Source: Acholoe squamosa
Taxonomy: Eukaryota; Annelida; Polychaeta; Phyllodocida; Polynoidae
Length of the DNA: 64,000 nt
Direction of reading: 5' to 3'
Assembly (NCBI GenBank): GCA_949317995.1
Contig: OX439043.1
Coordinates: 61,955,339-62,019,338, forward strand
This document shows, one piece after another, positions 55,248 through 64,000 of this stretch (position 1 is its first letter; every line of letters begins with the position of its first letter). The position numbers were made by a program, and so were the translations under genes. The notes beneath the pieces were generated by a model. That model had not been told where the DNA came from and did not search any database. It saw nothing but the letters and a program-made list of their open reading frames with translations.

Positions 55248-56668
55248 CGGCTGTATATAATTATTTCTATCTTAAAACTTAGTCTGCAAAAGAATTATCT
55301 CCATCCTGCTGGCAATACCTTTTAAGCATCATTCTTTTTAAAGGTATACATTTTTGACAGTTTCTTCTAGCGTCACTTTTCATATCATCTCTTTATTCCC
55401 CCTCCCTATCTTTGCAAAGAAGCTTCAGGCTAAATATTCTGCAGAAGATTTATTCAGTACTTAGATAATTCCCAGGATGTTCATGTCCATTAATCATCAC
55501 AATTTTGAGAGCTGTGTGCTTTTTACAGAATATAATACTATTTTGACGTAAACAAAATATCTTGAATTGATGATGAAAATGTTTACAGGCCTTTGAAAAC
55601 TATTGTCTACGTGTAATCTTGAACATGTGTGTTCCTTTCAGTTTGCTACACAAGTTGTACTCTGGAATACAAACCATTCTTAAAGTCTATCTAATATAGC
55701 CAACAACAAACATCATTATTCATGCCTAGTCTTTTATGAATGCACCCACATTACGTGTTTGGCCATATTAGCTTTTAATTTAATCATGAAAGAGATTGGT
55801 ATCCTATTGGAAAAGAGCTTTGTTCCAAAGTAAAGGTGTCATTTAAATGACAAAAGTGAGATTTAAACAGTCCAATAGTGGGTTAGAACCTTGCAGTTTG
55901 CAGTACAAGCAAGTACCCAGGATACAAGTGTTCCCAAATTCCAGAACGTTGGTAGGGGTGTATTTCATTGTGGGATACAACCTTAAAATCATTAGGTTAA
56001 CTCACGTTCCATTTGTTTGCAGAATCCTTTGGTGGTGTGTACAATGTCCCACAACATCTGACTCTAATGTATTCATTAATTTGTAATGTAAACTGCTTCA
56101 TTGAAAGCAATCTCCTATTGTTTAGATTAACATGATCTGGCAACAATAATGATTATACAACAGGGACACTCACTCTTGGTACAGTATTTCTATCAGAAAA
56201 CACATGCACACTAATGCCATATTAAATTGTCCTTTATACCCGCTTCTTCTTAAAGCTATGGCCTACCTATAGTGTACTCTATTTCATCTTCCACCAGCCA
56301 ATACCATATTTATAGCTTTCCCCATGAGGAATGATGATCGCTACTTAATTTAACACCATCTTGAATATCTTTTTCTTTTGCTTCCCTGACAATGGATGCT
56401 GAAAAAGTAGCCTTTTCATGCCATTATTCACACTGGCACCCAGAGCTGCTCATATGGCACTTCACCATTTTTTACCTGCCCACTAATCTTTCTTTAAAAC
56501 CTGCTGAGCTTCTTGACTATCATGAGGATGTTCAGGAAATCCCACAATATGTGCAAGTCTTTTTTCTCTTTCTGATATTAAACATTAGAATGGAACCTTA
56601 GTTCAAACTACAACACTTAGCCAAGAAGCTTATACTATAGGAGAGGTCACTGAGAGCATAGTCTATGG
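55241..56668. other. gene-free stretch
   Basis: AT-rich, with no supported gene or repeat. Confidence 0.4.
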
Positions 56669-58860
56669 GTAGAGTGTGACAGGCCACCCCCCTCTACCCC
56701 CCCATGAAACTAGGTGCCCCTGGGTTTTCATTGTTGATTTCTGTAGAGGATTAGGTGGTTTATGGAGCTGTGGTATTCCTTTATCAGCTTGATACTAAAG
56801 GGGAAGAAGAAACCACCTGGACCAGAAAATCCTGATGAATCCAAATTTTTTATCATGATTCTCAGAAATTGACTTAAAGTACCCGAAAATGAGGTTTGAT
56901 GAAGAAAATATTTTAAAGATGTACAAAAATAATATTCAAAATAATGAGAAGTCTTTATAGACACACGTAAACCAGAGTTAGTACCTCAATGCACATTTCC
57001 AAATGTCTGCCTATCTCCCGATTTGACAAGTATTCTAACTGTGCATTACTCTGCCTATCTCACATACTGCCTATCCCTTAGTCTACCTATCACTCATACT
57101 GCCTATCTCTTAAATCTAAAGCATCTTGAAGTAAGGCTATCTCCCAAAAGACCTAGATACTAAAGCTGACTCCTTACTTTAGCTAATCTTCTCTGGTCCA
57201 AGTTTCCCATAGTATACCTATCCTCAGTCTTCCTATCATTCATTTTACCTATCCCTCATGTGACTATCCCTAAGACCACCATGTTTAAACTGTATTGTTC
57301 ATCTGTTTATTTAGGCCCTAATGGTTAACAGTTACATTGCTTATCATGTCTATCATTTTGATCCTACCTATCCTTAACAATGCCTATCATAAAGCCTACC
57401 TATCCTTCATTATACCTATCCCCCAACTCTGCATATCCCTCATATTTGACTTGCCCATCTGTCGCTACCACCCATGTTTTCTTGTTTTACATTTGCTCAT
57501 CTTACAAGGTACTCCCTGTGCCTATCCCTCAAACTAGATATTGCACATGCTACCTATCCCCCTTGCTACCAATCCTTTTGAATACCTATCCCTCATGCTC
57601 TCCATATGGTTTTCTTACCATGTCAGCTCAGTCAATCTAACTCACTCTCTCTATACATATCTCAGCTTGTGTTCAATTTCTCCCACCTGTCTCCAGGTCT
57701 ATGCCTTGTGAAATATACCTATCCCCCATTATGCCTCTCCTCCATTCATATCATTATATAGGTAAACTGAAAGATATGCAGCATGAATGATAGGTAGATG
57801 TATGAATAAGGTGGACTGTAACCAGTATGTTAGGTGATAGGGTGACTAAGAAATGGTCATCATAATGATGGTTGGTTGTGACATAGGTAGGTAAGAGAGG
57901 TGAGATGGGTAAGAGAGCTGTATAGAGTGCATGGGGGATAGGTAAGGATGGGTAGCAAGAGGGATAGACAGTATGAGCAATTAGCAATTTAAGGAATAGG
58001 CACAGAGTACCTTGTAAGATGAGCAAACATAAAAAAAACCAAAAAAACATGCATCCTAGGGACAGATATGCAAGTCAAATATGAGGGATGTGCAGAGTTG
58101 GGGGATAGGCACAATGAGGGATAGGTAGGCTACATGATAGGCATTATCAGGGATAGGTAAAATTGAAATAGTAGACATGGTAAGGAATGTACCGTTAAAC
58201 AATAAAGGCTTATATAGCAGACAAACAGTGCAGATTAAACATGATGGTCTGAGGGATAGTCACCATGAGGGATAGGTAAAATGAATGATAGGCAGATTGA
58301 GGATAGGTAGACTAAAGGAAAGAAGGAACAAATGAGATAAGGTAAGGTGAGGGGTAAGCATTATAAGTTAGGCCTTTTAAGAGATAACCAGATTGAACTG
58401 TCAATGTTTCAGATTGAAGAGATAGGCAGGATGAGTGATAGGTACACAATTGATATGCTGTATGTGGGATAGGCAGAATAATGCACAAGCCCAGAACTTG
58501 CCTGACTGAGAGATAGGCAGACATTTGGGTATGTGGATTGAGGTATTAACTCTGATTTATGTGTTCTATATTTAAAGATTTGCAATCATTTTCAATATCA
58601 TTTTTGTACATTTTTAAAAGTATTTCCCTCATCAAACATCATTTTCGGGTACTTTTGGTCAAATTTTGATAAGAAAGACCAACATTTTTTGATTCAGCAG
58701 GATTTTTTGGCTTAGATGGTCTCTTCATTTCATTTGGTATCCCTTTCAGGAAGATACATGATAGCTCCATAAACCCCCTTATCCTATATAGGGCCCAATA
58801 CTGAACACACAAGGTCACCTAGTTTCATAGGGGGGTAGAGGGGGGTTGGCCTTCACTATA
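56669..58860. mobile_element. foldback element 2 with CTATCCCTCA-rich arms
   Basis: A 2.2-kb inverted repeat. Outer landmarks are AGGCCACCCCCCTCTACCCC with ATGAAACTAGGTG on the left and their inverse at 58815-58855. Inner landmarks TCTGCATATCCCTCATATTTG and TACAAGGTACTCTGTGCC-like blocks pair with 58000-58110. The arms (about 56669-57630 and 57890-58860) carry dozens of irregular CCTATCCCTCA (left) or GATAGG (right) motifs. The loop is about 260 bp. No coding capacity is seen. Confidence 0.85.
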
Positions 58861-59419
58861 GGACTGTATGGACTGACCTATCCTATACTGTACAATCATT
58901 GACTTAGCCCTCATAAGGTGTGTCTAGATATAATTTAAATGGGGATTGCTGAATTGTCCATGTGTCAAGGACCATGGCTGCATTCCGAAATTTGGAAAAA
59001 GTTTAACATAGGGAAAAGGGTATTCATTCAAGCACTTTTTTTTTCAAATCTGAATTTCATGATGAATTTGTGCCTAATTAGACTAGACTTCATCAGTTTC
59101 AACAGTTGTAATCAGTTTCAACAATTTCATGTGAGTTCAGAATCACTGACCTGACATAAGTGCTCAACATATGATGCCAAAATGTATACATAAACATGGA
59201 GATGGGCAGTTGTTGGCTACTTTCCAAAAGGGTCCAAACATAGGGAGAAAGGTATCTATCCAAGCACATATTTCTCATGTCTAACTATAATAATTGCATC
59301 TTTTACATTAATCAGTTTAGCATAACCGTTTTGCATAATCATGATCACAACATTTAACTTTTAACATAATGTACAATAACAATAACAATGTGGGCAGATG
59401 AGGGGAAAGGGCCCTCCCT
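58861..59419. other. gene-free stretch
   Basis: AT-rich. No supported feature. Confidence 0.4.
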
Positions 59420-59660
59420 GCGGGATTTTCAGTACTGGATTTGGCAACTAGGGGAGCTAGAAAGACAAAAAATGTGAAAAATAGACCAAAAAAAAAGCTT
59501 TTATGTACTTTTTTACACAGAAAAAGGTGGTTTTCTCAAAAATGTTCTTTTTCCTGGCACTTCCTGTATATTTGGAATGTTTTAAATACAAAACAAGGTC
59601 TAAATAAGGGTTTTCAGAGAAATGTGTTGCCATGGCAACCAAAATTATATTCCAAATAGA
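59420..59660 (-). repeat. dispersed repeat, copy 3
   Basis: Inverted relative of 15633-15970: GTTGCCATGGCAAC near 59628 and, at the other end, CCCGCAGGG with GTTGCCAAATCCAGTACTG on the minus strand. Confidence 0.6.
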
Positions 59661-59964
59661 AAAAAAATAATGTCAACTGATTTATGGAGATTCATACCTG
59701 AAAAAATCATAAAGATACAATGATGTGTCCTGTCTGAGTGTATACGACCAATTGACAGTTAGTTTGACTCCAGGTGCTTACATAGTGGTGGGGTGTTTAC
59801 TATGACGTCATATATTCATGAGCGCCCTGGAGGAAAATAGTCCCAATCGCTGCACATATAAATTATATGTATATAAATGGCTGTATATAGTTCCATAAGT
59901 TAATAATGTTCGCTATTGAATACCGGTAATATTATAAAATAATTACTGCATACCAGTAATATAA

Positions 59965-61190
59965 TATGTGGAATAAGGAGGAGACATTGAGTTTGATGGG
60001 TATTGACATTGTCCTATCAATTCTTACATGCCAAAAAACCACCTGCCAAACCCAATGGGTACACCGTTCCACAGTTAATCTTCAATATCACATAACAATG
60101 ATAAAATCCAAACATGTTATCGACATAATGATACTACGTATAATATCATTAATAGGATAGATATCTGCTATACTGCAGTCATTTACACAAAGTCCAATAA
60201 CTAATTGGATACATAACAACACATGTTATTATCACTCAAGGTTTTCCTACAATTTTTTGTAACACCTTTATAGTTCAACCAAGACAGTTGATCAGCTAAT
60301 ACATTGTCCTCGGATTGAATATATGTGGCATAAATCTCAACATTGTGAATAAAACAGCCAGAAAATTTCTTGAAGCCACTCCATACACAACTTATTCTTC
60401 GATCTACCAGTATTCAACATGGCTAGAACTTGCATGTTATCTGTTATACAATGAACTCTGGTATTACTATAATCTCTATTCCAGCATTTAATACCCATCA
60501 TAACTGGATATAACTCGTATACATTAATACTTCTATGATGGACCTTCAGATTATCTAACTTTGGAGAAAAAGTAAAATTACCACAATCATTTTTCAAAGG
60601 GTCCACATCTAACCAAGTACCATATAAATAATCCTTACCAAACCAAGCCCCAAAGCCTTGAATCGATGAGTCAGAATACATGGGAGTTTCTTCATTATCA
60701 TTAAGAATAATATTTCTGCAAATAAATATTTTGCAAAAATCTTTTCACCATTTTAAGTCTTTTTGAGTTTCATCATCCAATTTGATTACACCTCTACCTC
60801 TGGCCTTAGCACAGAGATCAAAGATTCTTCTACTGAAGGTTCTACCGCCATGTACTACCTGAGAACAAAAAAAACTCCAATCTTCTGAAGAGATTTTTTA
60901 GGTACAAACTTTTTATCCATGCACTCATCCAAGGTATTGGACATTTTATCCAATTTTTCTGTGGTAAATACAATTCCATTTTAGTAGAATCAATGGTAAT
61001 ACCTAAGAACACACAAACCTAACTTGGTTCAGTCACTTTTTCTTTTGAGATTTTAAATCCCATAAACTCCATGCATTCAATAAGGATATTTCTTTTTCTC
61101 AAACATTCATCCTCAGTTGCACCAATGATGATAAGATCATCTTAATAATTTACTATCCTGTCAACACCATAGAACTTTGCAACTACTGTA
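59965..61190 (-). pseudogene. Ngaro/DIRS-like RT-RNase H remnant, truncated by a second element
   Basis: On the minus strand, RT starts at the right edge with NY-stop-DDLIIIG (TTA to TAA in the YLDD box). It continues through broken frames (EDECLRKRNIL, GFKISKEKV) to an open RNase H part at 60681-60337 (MYSDSSIQGFGAWFG, NVYELYPVMMGI, HCITDNMQVLAML). The end of RNase H (ATYIQSEDNVLADQLS) reaches about 60250. A terminal-like block lies at 59968-60110. No YR is visible. At 61191 the sequence changes abruptly to the B2 repeat of the next element. Confidence 0.75.
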
Positions 61191-61253
61191 TTGATGTGAT
61201 GGAGGGACAAAGCAAGTAGTTGGACTTGGGCCTTGTCAGCCTGAGACTGCCGG
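61191..61253 (-). repeat. second element, repeat B2
   Basis: 63-bp direct copy of 61435-61497 (TTGATGTGATGGAGGGACAA and on), three to four differences. Confidence 0.85.
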
Positions 61254-61434
61254 ACTATTTATCTAAACAAGCAAGAGTTTAAAAAAGAAAAACAATAGTC
61301 TGTTCTGCCTGCCTGCCTGCTCAGGTATGTGCACCTGTGTGACCTAGTTCAGGTGTGTCAGTCAGGTGTGTCAGTCAGGTGGTGGGGAGTGGTGCCCTCT
61401 GACAATCAATACCAGAGTCAACCTGTATAACCCA

Positions 61435-61497
61435 TTGATGTGATGGAGGGACAAGGCGAGTAGTTGGACTTGGGCCTTGTCAGCCTGAGACTTCCGG
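61435..61497 (-). repeat. second element, repeat B1
   Basis: Partner of B2; abuts A2 at CCCA|TTGAT. Confidence 0.85.
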
Positions 61498-62410
61498 CAA
61501 CCTCCCGAGTAAAATTAGTATATAAGTAAGTCAAATGAAAGGCAGAGAAATCGCGAACGCACCACATAATTAAACTTCCCATCCACACCTGAGCGGCTGG
61601 AGACATGATGGAAAATCATTAAGATGGTTCCATAACAGTGAAGCTGCGCATAGAGGTTAGCCAGGTGCTCGGGTGACAGGAACCTTGAACACATTCTGAC
61701 CATACTGGATTGTTTTGGAAGATGAGATACTGAGTTCCAATCCCCATGAATTGAATTTGCATGGTGCCCCTTCGCAAGTAATGACCTGTAGGATTGGTGG
61801 GAGAGTCTGGCACTAAATTACTTTTGTGTAGAAGAGAGCGAAAGCGGAGAGCTAGGCAAGCCCACATTGCTCACTCAGAAGGGGAGTCAATGTTCACAAA
61901 GGAATACGTCTTCAAGAGATCAGATAGTGTAAAGGAAGGCCTCACTGGGGTAAGGTCACCGAGCACCCGTCTTATACCAGACATGGCAATGACGAAGCCA
62001 AAATCTTGTCTAATATCGCAGACATCATGTCCAAAGTAATTGTTAAGTGACAACACTCCACTGACATAGTTCTGAATGGTCTTGAACTTGACAGAGCCAC
62101 AAAGATTGGTGATGTATCTGCATATTAGATTGGTACTAGTAGGAAGCTCTGCTACATGTATAGAGCTGCAGAAAGTAATGTATCACTTCCACTGCAAGGC
62201 CTTTGTCTTCCAAGTGTCAACTAACCATGCCTGAGACCTCAACTCTGCCATTTTGAGGTCTAACTGCCTGCACTTCTCCAATGCCCCTGCAACATAAGAA
62301 TACAGGGAGGTCAGACTCAGAGGTGAGTCTGGATATTGCATCCGCCACTACATTTTCTGCACTCAGGTGGGCTTCTACAGCACCCTTTTCACCCACAACA
62401 AAATCAACCA
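61498..62410 (-). pseudogene. second element, RNase H end and truncated YR
   Basis: HLSAENVVADAISRL (about 62340) is the RNase H tail. YR follows: ISLNNYFGHDV-like MSGIRRVLGDLTPVR (62056-61871), then MWACLALRFRSLLHKSNLV (61867 on), closely matching the intact YR (MSGLRRILGD, MWACIITSFRTLLRKSNLV). The HxxR...Y part is missing before B1, and stops and frame changes are present. Confidence 0.75.
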
Positions 62411-62439
62411 AGCGACCATCAATTACTGTATCTACTACT

Positions 62440-63911
62440 TAGTGGTCATATTTAGCTAACTGAGCCACTTCAAAAGCACCTGATTGACCTTTGAGAGTGA
62501 TGAAACTCAAGTGTTCCACAAAGCCTTTGACAGTAATATTTTCAAAGCCCTTAGCTCCTACTGCTTTAGCTTTCTAAATACACTTATTGACTTCATGCAT
62601 ACCATGCATTAACTCATTGAAAGACATTTCATTAAATTTCTTATCATGGTCAATATGATAGTCAGTTCTTAACCAATTATTAGAGCGTTTTCTCTTGAAA
62701 GATTCCCCTACCAATTATATCCCCAATAATTAGTCTATACCTTGCTGTGTACCAGCAGCAGAGTAAAGGCAATCAAAATCCCCTGCTACTCCCATTGCCA
62801 CAGGTGACAAGCCTGCGAGGTCTAGGCCAGCCTGGAGAGTGTGGTGGAAGTATATAGGAATAGGGCCAGCGCCCGGCTTTCCTAACACTTGCGAAGATAC
62901 AGGGGGTGTATACGGAGTGCCATCCCGGTAATCCAGCTGTGGTGTCCTTGGCTGTGGCGGGTGTGGTTGCGGTGTGCCACTCCCCCAAGGTGTGTTTGGG
63001 GATGGACCAAACTGCAGCTTTTGCAATTGCTGCTGCATAGATAGTAGCTGCTCTTGTTGTGCTGCAACCGGTCTGGTTACCGCGGGTGAGCGACTGGTTT
63101 AATTGGGTATCTCCCCTCCCCCCCCCGAGGTAAAATTCAGTAGAGTTGAGTTGAGACTATACCATATCTTGAAGGATTTAGGCCTGTTTGAACCACGGAG
63201 GGCCCAAATCATCATAATTTGCTAAAAAGACCTTTGCAGAAGCTGCATTTGCCACCTCTGGAAGTCCTATGCCACCATCTTGGATGTTGACTGTTCCCAG
63301 TGTGTTTGGGTCCCCTCTCTGAACCCGAGTCACAAACTGCGAAGACGAAAGACCAGTGTTACCTTGTTTAACCTCTTCAGCTCATCTATGCATCATATAA
63401 GCCTGAAAAGTAGGCTCTCTCAGGCTTTCAGGCTCACTAATTGCTGATTTACCTACATGTTCCCCCAAGAGAAGGGAAAACTTATGAGGTTCATGACCGG
63501 GGTTGGCTGGGTCAAACACAGACATCATTGTACTCGATACTCTTTTGCCCCGATCAATGTCTTTTAATGATTGAATATTTTGTGCCCGAAGCAAGGCCAG
63601 TTCAAGTTCAAGCTCCTTATGCTTTGCTAGCTGTTCAATTTCTTTCTCCCTGGCCTTCTCCCGGTCTATTTGCTCCTGTAAGTGCTCCAAATATTCCTCA
63701 TGAGTCTCCCCCGCTGAGCTTGTTGTTGGCCAGCAGGGCTGCTGTGCTGTCCGGGTGTCGTGCCGTCCTGCCCAGCAGCCATGTCGCCCTGCTCATCACA
63801 GTCCACTGATTCCGTGGTCACCGGTGGCTCACTCTGATTTGCCTGACTTTTCAAGAGTCCCAGTTGCTGTTTAGGGTCCCATTTAGGGTTAGGGCATTTG
63901 CAAGACGGCAC
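62440..63911 (-). pseudogene. second element, gag
   Basis: Broken frames from 63911 down: a Gln/Ala-rich start, a coiled coil (REKEIEQLAKHKELELELAL), then PQLDYRDGTPYTPP and TLQAGLDLAGLSPVAMGVAG at 63038-62730. These match the intact gag (PQLYYLDGTPYTG, TIQAGLSTAGL). Later parts down to about 62440 carry several stops. The sequence then jumps directly to RNase H, so RT was deleted. Confidence 0.72.
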
Positions 63912-64000
63912 AACCTTGAGTCACAATTAACTCCCATGGTGAATATTAACCCAAAGAAAAAACAAGAGTCTGTTCTGCCTGCCTGCCTGCCTGCCTGCCT

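Larger units (their letters stand above)
61191..64000 (-). mobile_element. second Ngaro-type element, internally deleted, runs off the window
   Basis: B2 (61191-61253), A2 (about 61281-61434), B1 (61435-61497), part of YR, the end of RNase H, gag, and the first bases of A1 (from about 63953: GTCTGTTCTGCCTGCCTGCC as in A2). The outer pattern ...CCCA|TTGAT at the A2/B1 junction equals that of the intact element. RT is absent and YR lacks its catalytic end, so the copy could move only with help. Confidence 0.82.

Overview
The window is eukaryotic and almost certainly from a metazoan, most likely a marine invertebrate; I cannot name the species. It is AT-rich, has GT-AG introns, long (TA)n microsatellites and many degenerate dispersed repeats. 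No convincing single-copy host gene is visible. Nearly everything that can be supported is transposable-element DNA, some of it strikingly complete and nested.

Layout. (1) 1-1375: the 3' part of a decayed transposon accessory gene on the + strand. (2) 1.4-14.8 kb: gene-poor DNA with old dispersed repeats, a tRNA-like SINE head at 7.64 kb, hairpins and (TA)n arrays. (3) 14861-26009: an 11.1-kb PIF/Harbinger-like DNA transposon with short matching termini and three spliced genes. These are a HARBI1-like DDE transposase (+), a small Myb/SANT-like protein (-) and a roughly 950-residue Myb/SANT-like protein with acidic and basic regions (-). One 14-bp promoter motif, TTTTCTCGTTGTGC or a variant, lies upstream of all three. 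The copy is recently dead: one TGA in the transposase, two homopolymer frameshifts in the large gene, and a frameshift plus a TTAA-flanked MITE in an exon of the small gene. (4) 26-37 kb: a TA-flanked MITE, hairpins, a decayed retrotransposon gag split by a second copy of the TTAA MITE, and a series of units bounded by inverted copies of GTTACTCCCTGCTCAAAA. (5) 37065-42392: a nearly intact Ngaro-type tyrosine-recombinase retrotransposon (-) with gag, RT-RNase H and YR, and with complete split direct repeats A1-ORFs-B1A2-B2. It sits inside a (TA)n tract. (6) 42.4-59.9 kb: microsatellites, a SINE, a 185-bp direct repeat enclosing two unknown ORFs, and two large foldback elements (1.7 kb and 2.2 kb). 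(7) 59.97-64 kb: two more Ngaro-like remnants, one inserted next to or into the other. The second runs off the window end.

Within the Harbinger-like element, the transposase would cut and join the DNA. By analogy with known Harbinger systems, the Myb/SANT proteins would bind element ends and bring the transposase to the nucleus. The shared motif suggests the element co-regulates its own genes. In the Ngaro element, gag and pol share a frame with only a UGA between them, and the YR overlaps the end of pol.
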